Of a stretch of 64,000 nucleotides of DNA, positions 53,399-64,000 are shown piece after piece (the first letter of the stretch is position 1; each line of letters opens with the position of its first letter). The stretch covers positions 53,896,275 to 53,960,274 of the forward strand of contig CM068313.1 of assembly GCA_034766995.1 (NCBI GenBank), in the 5' to 3' direction. A program made the translations under genes and the position numbers. Source of the stretch: Acanthacorydalis orientalis. Taxonomy: Eukaryota; Arthropoda; Insecta; Megaloptera; Corydalidae. The notes under the pieces were generated by a model. It had not been told where the DNA came from. It saw nothing but the letters and a program-made list of their open reading frames with translations, and searched no databases.

Positions 53399-54600
53399 TT
53401 AACGTTTATCATTTTCATTTTAACCCATGTAATTAATTTTTCTCGTTATATATAATATTATTTATATCACATAATATCTAATCTATATTAATAATATCTT
53501 TTGTATTTGGGGTTCATAAAATAGCTTTTGTATCTATGTATCGCTCTGCACAATACTTTGCTCTAGCATACTGTGTGTATTATTTATTTCAATCAATTGT
53601 AACAGTGTACGAATTTGAATTAAAGTCAAATAAGTTGTTCAAGTTACTGCATAATCCGATTGTTGTCCTTCATTTATAATACAATTTGCTTTCCTTCGCA
53701 ACTTCTTACAGTAGTTTCACTTCTAACGCGTGTGACGACCACGCACATCATTTATTTTCTAAAAGCAGTTGTGTGTCTTATGTTAAAATATCATATTTTG
53801 AAGAAAATTAATAAATGACATCAAAACATTTTTCTTCTTGCTTTAAAATTATTTTATTAAGAATTATTTTCACGAATTTGAGCTGAGATGAAGCATGTGG
53901 TGCACGAGATGTCTTGTATGTTCGGTGGCTGTCCCTTCGAGTGGTGCACTCCGATAACAGCCTTGTTCAAGTCATTATATTAAATCTTGTTGTAAGCTGT
54001 CGTTCCTCATAATTCGTGAACATCTGGGAAAAGTAATTTATTAATGAAAATTTATGGACTATGAAGAGTCAACGTATAGTTTTGTGGCCAACTGTATATA
54101 TACATATACAACACATACATATATGTTTGTGTATATATATATATATATAAATGTATGTATGTATGTATGTATGTATCTGTGCATTCGCGCATTCGTTTAT
54201 GACCGTGTAAATAATATGATGCAAACTTATTTGTACGTTTTTAAATCTATGCAAACCCATATGGCAATCTAAAAATAAATTCATATTTTCATCATTTTTA
54301 ATGAAATATATCTTTCGTATCCGATACGCGAATTTAAATAAAGTGACAGATGTTTCTATGTTTATCAATTAATTTATAACTGTCTGTAGAGGGAAAAATA
54401 AATTCATATTTTATTAGATGTGTTCTAGCTCGAGATTGATTCTCTACAAATTTTGTTTTCACTAGACTGTACTAGTTTTATGAGATCATAATTCTTGGAA
54501 TTGCATTTCAGAATTTGGTACGGTGTTTTCGAATAATCCTTTTTAATGAATTATATTTTACTTAACTTTTTATTACAAGTTTTTGTCTCTTGTTTGATAA
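53399..54600. other. 1.2 kb without recognisable genes
   Basis: AT-rich; a TA tract and (GTAT)n run lie at about 54090-54175. Open frames overlapping that tract are repeat-derived. Confidence 0.45.
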
Positions 54601-54619
54601 GTATTGCTTTATTTTAATA

Positions 54620-56660
54620 ATATATAAAGTGCAATTCAATCATCAAAATAGTAGCTCTTACTTTCTATGACCTTCTTCCCTCTCACGGATAAGTTTTGAA
54701 TTCCTTCGTGGAGAAAAGTAATCGGATTTGGAGATAATGAAGTCTTCGATATATTGAGTTGGAACAAAAGTTCGTAGTGTTTTCCAATAAATGTCATTAC
54801 TTACAGTTTCACTCGCAGCTGGATTATATAACATTTCATATATGTTATTTTGACAGGTGACATTTAAACGGTTCTTTCTGTGCAATTTTTATCCACTTTT
54901 GTCAATAATTTAAAATTGCAAATGGAAGAATATAAGGTGCATTTTCGTGATTTGATCCAGTTTTATTTCCGGAAAGGAAAAAGCGCTGCAGAGACAGCAA
55001 AAAAGATATCCGCCGTTTATAGGGAAAGTACTGTAGCTGTCAGTACTGTTAGAAAGTGGTTCACTCAGTTCAGAGATTCAAAATTCGATGTTGAAGATTG
55101 AGAGCTTTTTGAAAGGCCTTAAATTATTGATTATGATAAAATTGCAACACTTATTGAAAATAATCAACGTTACACGATATGGAACATCGCAGAGATATGG
55201 CAGGTTTTCTCATATGAGTGCTGTGATGGAGTTAGAGACACTTGGATTTGTGAATCGCTGCAATTTTTCGGTGCATTATAATTTAACTGAAAGAAATTTA
55301 ATGGAACGCATTTTCATCAGCGATTCTCTTCTTGAAAGGAATCAAAACGACCTGTTTCTGAAGAGATTAATCATGAGTGATTGAAATAGGACAGCTAAAA
55401 TAATGTGGATCGAAAAAGGTGTTCGGTAGAACGAAATGAGCATCCGTTAGCCACTCCAAAAGCGGATCTTCATCCGAAGAAGGTGATTTTCTGTATCTGG
55501 TGGAATTGGAAGGGTATAGTGTATTACAAGCTTTTCCTAAATAATGATAAGATAAATCTGGAAAAGTATTGTGCTCAGATGGAGCAATTAGAGGCGAAAA
55601 TCCATCAAAATCGTCCAGAATTGACCAATCGAAAAGGAATCTTTCTCGTCCAAGACAAAGTTAGACCTTACATCTTTTTGCAGACCCAGCAGAAGTTGAT
55701 CCAGTTTGGCTGGGATGTCCTATCTCACCCGTCATATTAACCTAATACTGCACTTTCATATTAATTTATTCCGGTTTTTACAGAAAACCTTTAATGGAAA
55801 AAACTTCACTTATCTGGAAGTTTGCAGAAACTACCTAATCAATTCATCGTCCAGAAAGATGCCAAGTTGTGAAAAAACGGAATTATGAAACTACGTAAAA
55901 ATGATAGATGTGAATGGTATATACGTATTAGAATAAATATATGTACAAATAATTAAAAATTTCTTTTGAATTTTACCTTAAAAATGCTAAAGAATTTTGT
56001 TCTAACCCAATACTCAAGTATCGCATGCCTGTCTCGAAAATGCTGTCCAGTTAGATATTTCTGTCTCAACTGGAATAAATAACTATCCGAAAATATGCTA
56101 CATGGGATGAATACACACCGTGTGTGGAAGAATTTTCCATTCCAAATTAAGAATGAGTTGTTGAGTAGTAGTGCAATATGCGGTCTAGCGTTTTTGTGTA
56201 GCAAAATGACCTTCTGGCTCCTTTTTCTCAGTGAATAGTCACTTCTGAAGCATTTAGTCAGCTAATCAGCTAAATAATTAGATTTACAAACATATCACTC
56301 GACAGAAACCGTTTTATCCAGTTGGAGCAGCTCATAAAAATCTACACCCTTCATGTCCCACTAGATGTACAGAATGATCATTTCGGCATGGATGCTCGGT
56401 TTTGTTGTTCATGTTGATGGCTGACCGGTGTCTATCTATAAATGTGTGAGCTTAGAATTGTCCTATAGAATGTATTTTCCATTTTCGATAAAACTTTTCC
56501 ACAAAAAATCCTTCTTACATTGCTTGGCACGCAAACAGATCCGTATGTTGAGCTAAGAGGTAATAGTTCATGTGATACCTACTTACCGAGCTTTTAAATT
56601 TTTCCAATTCAAAACTCAAACCATCAATTAATTCTCGTTTGTTTCACAAGTTCTTCTTAC
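54620..56660 (-). mobile_element. Mariner relic, family J, split by mariner L
   Basis: Minus-strand transposase in two parts. From about 56640 down to 56013: HTH traces, a SLLAQ / FFVEKFYRKWKI region, TFIDRHRSAINMNNKTEHPC, then KNARPHIALLLNN (second catalytic motif; Asp reads Lys) and GQHFRDRHAILEY. From 54753 down to about 54658: IEDFIISKSDYFSPRRNSK, the C-terminal tail. Mariner L (54754-56010) separates them. Removing L and one TA rejoins the frame exactly (AILEY|IEDF). The TIRs of J are not clear, so the ends are approximate. Confidence 0.8.
54754..56010 (+). mobile_element. Mariner transposon, family L, nested in J
   Basis: 1257 bp, TA-flanked (54752-54753, 56011-56012). TIRs TTGAGTTGGAACAAAAGTTC and, reversed, TTGGGTTAGAACAAAATTCT. 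The plus-strand transposase starts at ATG 54922 (MEEYKVHFRDLIQFYFRKGK) and has AAETAKKISAVYRES and VRKWFTQFRDSKFDVED (HTH 1). After stops it has SLLERNQNDLFLKRLI, then 55405-55740 with WWNWKGIVYYKLFLNN, NRKGIFLVQDKVRPYI (second Asp kept) and GWDVLSHPSY. The third Asp motif (SPDLAPSDYH) is destroyed by small deletions. The tail FIVQKDAKL..NGIMKLR ends near 55945. At least five lesions. Confidence 0.92.
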
Positions 56661-56895
56661 ATGTGTACAGAGTTTCATAAGATAATACCTGAAAAATTAT
56701 ACAAAATTTAATACAAAATCTTTTTCTTACACCAAATATTTTATAAGAATAATGATTATTTCTATTCTTTTAGTTCAAACAGACAACTAAGGCTATTTTT
56801 ACATAGAACTGAACGCCGACTCTCTTTTAATATATATACAAATTCAATAAATAATTTACAAATTGGACGCACACTTGATTTTGATTGAATTATTA
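56661..56895. other. Unassigned spacer
   Basis: No recognisable feature. Confidence 0.45.
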
Positions 56896-57469
56896 TTAGG
56901 TTGGTAGAAAAATAAATGCGGTTTTATAGCCTTCAATTCATGTATATTTTTCTCTTTTTTGATTTTAATAGCTGTTTTAAGTGGTCCAGAATTTTTTGAC
57001 GACTAATGTTTCACTTTTGTGAAAGCTCTCGAATTGTTGTGCTTGATTCTGATTCAAATGACGGTTTCAGTTGTTCGTTATGAACTGAGGTAGGACGCCC
57101 GCGACCTTCTTCATTTTCAAGGCTCTCGTTCCCAGACAGAATTTTTTGAAACCACTATTGTACCATATGTTCCTTAACAGTACCCACACCAAAAGTATCG
57201 TTTATTTTATGAGCAGTTTCTACAGCTTTGTCACCCGTTTTGAACTCATAAAAAAACTACTCTTATTTGTTTCTTCTTCATGTTTAATTGAATAGCCCAA
57301 TTTGAAGCAAAATTAATAATAAAACCAAGTCGATGTCATCAAAATAAAGACCGAGAAATGCAATTTAAAATGATATTAACGTGAACACGATGAAATGACA
57401 CTTTAATTGAAAAGAAATAAGATTAGTATTCAGAATACAAAAATCGTAATTCTTTTCCTACCAACCTAA
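56896..57469 (-). mobile_element. Mariner-derived MITE, family B copy 5
   Basis: 574 bp. TIRs TTAGGTTGGTAGAAAAATAA and, reversed, TTAGGTTGGTAGGAAAAGAA, TA on the left. The same DNA-binding-domain-only structure as copy 2, minus strand, with frameshifts. Confidence 0.88.
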
Positions 57470-57900
57470 AACCGGGACTACAAAAGTGAACATTTGTCTA
57501 TAATATCTATTATTAACATATGTTCAGTGATGGCATGTACCGCTATTGATCTTAGTTACTGCTCCGAAGCAGAAAAAGTGTTTATCAGAATTTACTACAA
57601 TGGTAAGAAAACAATTCACAAAGTATTTATAATGTATGCGTTGTCATTGTGTTGAAAAAAATATGAAGATTATACAACACAGACTATTTTAAGATACTTT
57701 GTGTTTGTGTCGAAACACATTTTTTAAAATGAATTCAAGTTGCGGAAGAGGTCTAGGTTAGCTTTATTTAGTTCAATTGACTTATGACAATCAATTATTC
57801 CCTTCTAAAACGTATTAAAAAAATTAAATTTATTTTAATAAAAATTGTTTACATAACTATAATTTAAATAACAAATCTTTTATAGATTAGAATGGATATA
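57470..57900. other. Unassigned AT-rich DNA
   Basis: No recognisable feature. Confidence 0.45.
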
Positions 57901-58417
57901 TTAAGTGTTAAAACTAAATCCGTGCTTTTCATGTGAATCAATCATAACTAAATTTTCAATAAAAATATTTTTTTATGATTTAAGGATTTTGAAGGACCAA
58001 CCTTTACATTTACAAACACTATATATCTTGGCCAAATAGTTTGTATAATTTCATAAAACAATAGTGAAAACTATGGTGTCCGAAAATCAGTATATTAAGC
58101 ATTAAATACTTTTCATATTCGAGTTGAAAAAAATGCTACTGAATACGCGGAAATGATTAGTATAGCTTTCTGTGAAGATATTGTGACGCATGTAATATAC
58201 AAAAAATGTTGAAACGTGGAAGGGGTCCGAAAATACATAACAATTTCATCGACCCAACGCCGCCATATTTTTTTCGACAAGGAACTCGCCAGCTATCCAA
58301 CAGATGGCAAAAATTTATATATTATAGGAGAGGATATTTTTATGATTAAAATGTATTCTCTTTTTCCGTAAATATTTATTTTTTATAAAAGGGCACCGAT
58401 TTAATTTGAACACCTAA
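57901..58417 (+). mobile_element. Mariner-derived MITE, family K copy 3
   Basis: 517 bp, TA-flanked. TIRs TTAAGTGTTAAAACTAAATC and, reversed, TTAGGTGTTCAAATTAAATC. The plus strand shows the N-terminal remnant (VEKNATEYAEMISIAF) and the C-terminal tail FFRQGTRQLSNRWQKFIYY followed by RRGYF. Confidence 0.85.
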
Positions 58418-58461
58418 TAAAATTCACAGTAAATTGAAACAATAAATATATTGATGTACAT

Positions 58462-58466
<5 letters not shown>

Positions 58467-58535
<69 letters not shown>

Positions 58536-58584
58536 ATATATATATATCTATATATATATATATATATATAATATGTACGTATAT

Positions 58585-58625
<41 letters not shown>

Positions 58626-58648
58626 GTATATAGACGTATATATCTATC

Positions 58649-58680
<32 letters not shown>

Positions 58681-58690
58681 AACATATATT
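58467..58690. repeat. Compound (TA)n satellite
   Basis: About 220 bp of TA with ATATGTACGTATATACATAC and TATCTATCTA interruptions. Confidence 0.95.
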
Positions 58691-59037
58691 TATATATATA
58701 CATAACTTAATAAATTTGTGAATTAAGTATGAAACCACTTGTATATATATTTAAGAAGAAGTAAAAATAACCTGCAATATGATAAATGAACAAATAGATC
58801 GAAAATAAAGTTCTATTTTTATCATTTAACACTGAATATGATACGTGTGAACTTGGTTATAAAACTATTTTCTTCCAGAAGCCAATGCCAACAAATATTT
58901 ATCATTTTTAATGGTCAATGATTATCAAAAACATTAATAATATCTGTTCATTTTTACTTATTTAAAATCTTATACACATAAACAACCGCAAGCCAGACTT
59001 ACATACATACATATATATATATATATAAATATATGTA
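58691..59037. other. Unassigned AT-rich DNA
   Basis: No recognisable feature except a short TA run near 59010-59035. Confidence 0.45.
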
Positions 59038-59209
59038 TATAGGTAATTCAATTTATGCTTTCACATGGAAGTATTAAAAAGGAACGAAAGGGTTAATAAA
59101 AGGCATATTATTTTTTATTTAGTATTTTAGTTCAATTCAATATTAAATAAAATTAAACTAAAATACTAAATAAAGAATAACATGATTTTTTATTACTTTC
59201 ACGTGGAAG

Positions 59210-59212
<3 letters not shown>
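59038..59212. mobile_element. Palindromic MITE, family S copy 8
   Basis: Long form: AATTCAATTTATGCTTTCAC...GTATTTTAGTTCAATTCAA...AACTAAAATACTAAATAAAG...TTTCACGTGGAAGCC, embedded between TA tracts. Confidence 0.75.
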
Positions 59213-59274
<62 letters not shown>

Positions 59275-59292
59275 GAGTATATATATATATTT
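59213..59292. repeat. (TA)n microsatellite
   Basis: About 80 bp of TA with one CGAG interruption, abutting family S copy 8. Confidence 0.95.
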
Positions 59293-59554
59293 TCATGTGT
59301 TAATATAAATATATTCTCTAGTTTTCTATGCAGTAGAAAAAAATCACATAACACCTTTCTAACACTCTCGCTAAATTTAATTCTACAAATGATTTATTTT
59401 TCGCTTCACAAAATACAAAAATAACTGTTGAAAAAATGTGCAATAAATGATAATTGACCATTTTCGATTATTGATTCTACGCATTTCGATTTTATCACTA
59501 TCAAGGTTTAGAGAGACAGTGTCAAGGTACAGAAAAATCTTTGTGAATAAGAAA
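59293..59554. other. Unassigned AT-rich DNA
   Basis: No recognisable feature. Confidence 0.45.
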
Positions 59555-60673
59555 AAAATCCCGGAAACTATCTTCTTACTTTTCTAGCAAAAGTTGAGTT
59601 CCACGACGAAAGAATGGTCTGTCTTTTGAGATGATCCATTCAGTAACCCAATTTTCGACTTCTCCGTAGTTTTGGAAATGTGTATCTTCCAAAGCATGTT
59701 GCATCGATTGGGACAGATGGTGGAACCACTCGAGCTCCATCAGTGTTTGTTTCGCGGCTATATCAACATGGGGCTGAGCGTTATCATAAATAAGAATCAC
59801 TTTTCTATGATTTGGTGCAATTGATGGTCATTTTTGCATCAATTTGTCATTCAGACGCTCCAATTGTTGCCAATAACTTTGACGGTGATTATTTCCTTCG
59901 ATTTCAACAGCTCATAATACACGACACCTTCCATAACCCACCAAATAGATAACATTGCTTTGTGATCGTGGATGTTTCGCCTTGGTGTCGACTTTGATAG
60001 TTTGCCAGGATCAACCTATGATTTCTTGCGTTTCAGGTTGGTGAAATAAGTCAATATTTCATCGCCGTTCACGATATGTCACAAAAAACTTATTTTTATG
60101 CCTTTGAACCAAAAAAATCGAGATGTTTAAAAGATAAGCAATGAAATTTTTCGTTAATTCATGTAACAGTTATCTCTTTTCTTTCTGGATCTTTCCTATG
60201 GTTTGTAAACATCGTGAAAAGTTTAGTTTATTGTCTTAGAGCTGTTGAGCCGATTTTTTAAGTGTTTGAGCTAGGCTTTCTTCTGGTACACCTTGCAGTT
60301 GTTCATCTTCGAACTTTTGCGATTGACCTGGCCGTTGTTTGTCGTGAACGTCATAATCACCACCAATTTCTACATACTGTTTCAGATGGAAGAAATTCAC
60401 TATAAGTTTTCGCAAGCAATCGATAAGCTTCAGCTGGACTTATTTTCAAATCAAAGTAGTGTAGAAATACGAATCGGAAAAACAACTTATCTCATTCCAT
60501 TTTAATTAAGTTATAGAAAAGCACTTGTGTATACAAAGGATGGTATCAGATGATGGAATTTTAGAAGAAAATGTTCACACTTCAAAATCACATAAAATAC
60601 ATCTTCCACTGTCCACATCATACTCACCTAGAGCTATCTACACGTGAACAGTGGCTTTCAATGCAACTCCTAA
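59555..60673 (-). mobile_element. Mariner transposon, family D copy 2 (one end lost)
   Basis: The right TIR (reversed: TTAGGAGTTGCATTGAAAGC) is present, followed by TA at 60674-60675. The other terminus is missing before about 59555. Minus-strand relic: N-terminal HTH traces (60300-60500), and 59576-59800 reads MILIYDNAQPHVDIAAKQTL (second catalytic Asp in DNA), then joins directly to HLSQSMQHALEDTHFQNYGE, WVTEWIISKDRPFFRRGTQL. The segment holding the third catalytic Asp is deleted between them. Confidence 0.88.
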
Positions 60674-60734
60674 TAGATATTATCTAGCAACTCCATGTAT
60701 GTGTCCTCTATGCTCTGGTTATTCAATGCAGGTT

Positions 60735-60736
<2 letters not shown>

Positions 60737-60778
<42 letters not shown>
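60737..60778. repeat. (TA)n microsatellite
   Basis: About 42 bp of TA. Confidence 0.95.
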
Positions 60779-60780
<2 letters not shown>

Positions 60781-61246
60781 TATTTTATAAGACAAAGATA
60801 ATTGAAATAGACTATATCTCAATATTCCTAAGAAGTTTCCTGTCGATAATTCTAATAATACATGCACTAATAAATGATTGATTTGAATTCAGAATGTTTT
60901 ATCAAATTAATTCAGTGTATCTCTAATATAATTCAAAGTTGTCATACCTACAGTTTAAGAATTACTCACTGAAAATTTCTATATAGAAATATGATGAGTG
61001 AAGTACTGTGAAATGTTTCTTTGAACTATTGAGTGACTAATTTTCCTTACAATGTATACATATTTCGTAGAGAATCGTCTTGTTATAAGTATATGATGAG
61101 TTCGTACACGTGTGAAACACTCGTTATGTATATTACAATGTTGATATAAATGTGATGTTTGTTAAACAGTCGGTTTTTTTTAAATATACAATCCACGCGC
61201 AATGAATGAATTGAGAATCTATTTTTTATGTGTTTGCATGCTACCC

Positions 61247-61249
<3 letters not shown>
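60779..61249. other. Unassigned AT-rich DNA
   Basis: No recognisable feature. Confidence 0.45.

Positions 61250-61304
<55 letters not shown>
61250..61304. repeat. (TA)n microsatellite
   Basis: About 55 bp of TA. Confidence 0.95.
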
Positions 61305-61308
<4 letters not shown>

Positions 61309-61416
61309 TTGTACGTATTGAATATAATTATAATTATTGCCAGCTATTTTCTTTATTCAACCGACATTTTGATTACAATTTGATTTACTATTACTGTAAA
61401 TATTTTTACAAATATA

Positions 61417-61937
61417 TTAGATGTAAAAATTAATTGAGTAACTTTAAATTGAATCAATCATAACTCTGTTTTCATTTAAAATAGTTTCCAGGCGTTTTAA
61501 GATTCTGAATTTTTAACCTTAACTTTAAAAAAAATCTAAATATATTGGCCAATCAGTTGGTATAATTTCACAAAATAATAATGAACACGATGGCGGCCAA
61601 AAAGCAGCATATATGACATTAAAAAATTTTTGCATTCTAGTTGAAAAAAATGTTACCGAAGCCGTGGGAACGATTTTTTCGACTTTTGAGGAAGATGTTA
61701 TGATAAGTAAAATATGCAAAAAATTGTAAAACAGTAGAAGAGATCTGAAAATGTATTATGACTTCATCGACTCAAATCCGCCATCTTTCTTCGACAAGGA
61801 ATTATTCAGTTACTCGACATATGGAGTAAACTTTTACAAAATAATGGAGGATATTTTAAGGATTCAACTGTAGTCCATTTATTCGTAAATATTCATTTCC
61901 TATAAAAAGGGAACCGAATTAATTTTAATAAATCTAA
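61417..61937 (+). mobile_element. Mariner-derived MITE, family K copy 4
   Basis: 521 bp, TA-flanked. TIRs TTAGATGTAAAAATTAATTG and, reversed, TTAGATTTATTAAAATTAAT. Same N-plus-C terminal mariner fusion as copy 2, decayed. Closest to copy 1 (8156-8682), with which it shares flanking unique sequence. Confidence 0.85.
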
Positions 61938-62016
61938 TATAACTGAAAATGTTTGCCAAAGAAAAAATTATTATTTTGTGTCTTATTTTTCCAGCTAATG
62001 ATCAATTATTGTACTA

Positions 62017-63299
62017 TTAGGGTGTACTCGTAACATATGAAATTGCGGAATTTGTAGGTCAAAATTAAAACGCAATATTTTTAATAAAACAAAATATATT
62101 TAGTAAAAATAGGCTCCATCAGCTTCAATGATCTTTTGCCAAGGATAAATTTGATTGTTTTTCCCATTTTTATAAAAATCGACATTTTAAGACCTTATCA
62201 AGTCTTCGAATCTTTGAATCACTTCTGTTTGGTTTTGGATTTTTTTATTTTTTAAATAATATTCCAAGTGGCGAAAAAGATGATAGTCTGCCGGCGAAAG
62301 ATCTGATGACTGAGGGGGATGAAGTAAAATTTTATAATTTAATAAATTTAATTTGGAAATTGTGATTCGAGATGTGTGCGGTCGAGCATTGTCTTGCAAT
62401 AGTATTGGCCCATATCTATTGATTAGCATTGGCTGTTTTGTTTTTAATTTTTCATTCATATTGTTGATTTCACGACAATATCAGTCAGATGTAATTGGTT
62501 CGTCTGATTTTTTAAAAAATAATGGATTATTCTTTTGTTTTTCCACCACACAGTAACCATAACTTTTTTTTGGTGTAATGACTGCTTAGTTGCGTGTCCT
62601 GGAGCTTCATTTGTATTTAACCTTTGTCCAGATCTTTATCTTTCATCATACAGAATCCACTTTACATTAAAAGCAATGATTCGATTTAAAAATTGCGTTT
62701 TATTATTTCGAATCATCAATGAAGATCACACCTCTAAGCGTCTCAGTTTCTGACTATCTGTCAATTCGTGCGGTACCCACTTATCCAGCTTTTTCTCCAT
62801 TCCTATTGCAGCAAGGTGACGAGAAACAGTCATAACACTAACACTTAAATCACATGCGAGATCTCGAACTGTTATATGTGGATTAGCTTCCACCATGGCT
62901 CATAAATGTTTTTCGTTCAAAATGGTTTTGGGCCTTCATCAAGGCTCATTGTCGAGATTAATATTACCGGAACGAAATTTTTTGAACAACAATTGAATTA
63001 TTCTCTGGCTAGCTGATCCTTCTCCGAAAGCTCCATTGATATTTCTATTTGCTACATTGTGTCCCAACTTAAACTCATCTAAAAAAGTAGATGCAAATCT
63101 TTTGTGGACACCATCCTGTTATAGGAAATAAAAAAAATAAAAATAGCAACAATAACCCTGTATTTAAAAACAATTGAAGGGTACGGTATATTAGTCAATT
63201 CCAAATAGCTAAATTTGTAAAATATTGTACAGAACCTTTTTCAATTGCGGTCGACCTCTGACTGATTGAAATTCGGCAACTTGATATGTTACAACCTAA
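62017..63299 (-). mobile_element. Mariner transposon, family A copy 3
   Basis: 1283 bp, TA-flanked (62015-62016, 63300-63301). Left end TTAGGGTGTACTCGTAACAT (a small insertion relative to copy 1), right end, reversed, TTAGGTTGTAACATATCAAG. The best preserved catalytic half of family A: a minus-strand frame at 62187-62459 starts MNEKLKTKQPMLINRYGPIL and contains LLQDNARPHTS (second Asp) and SSDLSPADYHLFRHLEYYLK (third Asp). The N-terminal HTH half (62750-63080) has frameshifts, e.g. a decayed FGEGSASQR and DLSVSVMTVSRHLAA. Inactive. Confidence 0.92.
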
Positions 63300-63301
63300 T
63301 A

Positions 63302-63767
63302 GTAAACAAATCATATTATGCTATTTAATTTCAGTTATTTATAAAAATACATTTAAAACGATATTGAAATTAAAACATATGATATACCAGTAGTATTTTC
63401 ACAACTATCTTTGATATTAACGTAGTGTACTTTTATTTACTCATCTAAATTTTAAGAGTATTGAATTGACGTGTCCTTAAGCCCCACATAACCGTTATTG
63501 AACATTACTGAAACATTTTATATAGAGAAAAATGATGTGCATGGTCGCCACGCGTATTAGAAGTGAAACTTCGCTAAATAAGTGCACAGGAATGCAAATG
63601 GTATTATAAATGATGGACTAGAACAGTTAGATTATGCAGTAGCTAGGACAATTTATTAAAATTTTAATTCAAATTGGTACACTATTACAACTGGTTGAAA
63701 TATATAATACATGCAATATGATACGCAAAATATTATATAGAGCGATATATAAATACAAAAACTATTA
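63302..63767. other. Unassigned AT-rich DNA
   Basis: No recognisable feature. Confidence 0.45.
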
Positions 63768-63800
63768 TTAACCCTTTGCGGACCAAAACTTTTTCAACTG
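63768..63800. mobile_element. Orphan piggyBac-type terminus
   Basis: TTAA followed by CCCTTTGCGGACCAAAAC, the CCCTTT-type end of canonical piggyBac elements. No transposase or second end is visible before the window stops. Confidence 0.35.
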
Positions 63801-63965
63801 TATTTCTCGTTGGATCGAATATACTTTTTGTGTAAAGTGAAATTATCTTCTGAAAAGTTAAATATAAGATGTTAAACAAAAAAATATTGTTTTTAATAGA
63901 ATTTTAGATTTTATTAGAGAATAATTATTATTATTTGAAAATAAAAATTTGGTTTAGTTTTTTAT

Positions 63966-64000
63966 TAGGTTGGTGCAATAATAATTGCGGTTTTTATCAT
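63966..64000. mobile_element. Mariner terminus, family I copy 3, cut by window edge
   Basis: TA (63964-63965) then TTAGGTTGGTGCAATAATAA and TTGCGGTTTTTATCAT. The element continues beyond the window. Confidence 0.85.

Noticed and set aside
1..64000. LTR retrotransposons, endogenous viral genes, CRISPR arrays, tRNA or rRNA genes
   Set aside because: I looked for gag/pol/env-type motifs, LTR-like direct repeats with TG...CA ends, regularly spaced short repeats and tRNA-like TTCAAATC arms and saw none that I could support.

Overview
This is eukaryotic nuclear DNA, very AT-rich, with long (TA)n microsatellites, no bacterial gene organisation, and no complete host gene that I can recognise. The many mariner families (TA target duplications, about 1.28 kb, DD34D-type transposase remnants), the piggyBac-like elements and CpG-bearing islands in an AT-rich background suggest an insect, most likely a hymenopteran (ant, bee or wasp). 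That assignment is an inference from repeat content.

Layout. 0-9 kb: mariner copies (families A, C, H, I), a piggyBac relic and a deletion-derivative mariner MITE (family K). 9-14 kb: CpG-richer unique DNA, a LINE tail, a mariner MITE (family B), a hAT-type MITE with an 8-bp target duplication and a nearly full-length dead piggyBac (PB2). 14-24.8 kb: more mariners (B, D, A, E), a snapback hairpin, a THAP zinc-finger relic, a pogo/Tigger-like deletion derivative and a TTAA-bounded piggyBac derivative. 27.0-27.96 kb: the one credible piece of host gene, a CpG-rich leader with a ladder of short upstream ORFs, ending in a short coding start and a consensus splice donor on the + strand. 28-29 kb: a tandem array of palindromic MITEs in what would be its first intron. 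29-31.8 kb: a duplicated segment, one copy of which is split by a piggyBac element. 32.4-34.4 kb: an inverted repeat. 38-48.2 kb: a much larger inverted duplication with nested transposons and a pogo-like element in its loop. 48.4-52 kb: three Harbinger-type MITEs, a 79-bp mariner micro-MITE and an unclassified GC-rich palindromic element. 52-64 kb: mariners H, J (split by L), B, K, D, A and the start of an I element at the window edge.

Almost every recognisable coding stretch is a decayed transposase. The parts relate by insertion, nesting, internal deletion and duplication, not by pathway. Several non-autonomous families keep only the N-terminal DNA-binding part of a mariner transposase, or fuse the N- and C-terminal ends. 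The observations I consider least ordinary are a three-copy, coding-like short peptide motif (about 7.05, 33.8 and 36.85 kb), the 38-48 kb inverted duplication, the alternating long/short palindromic MITE array, and the first-exon candidate with a TAATG uORF-start overlap.
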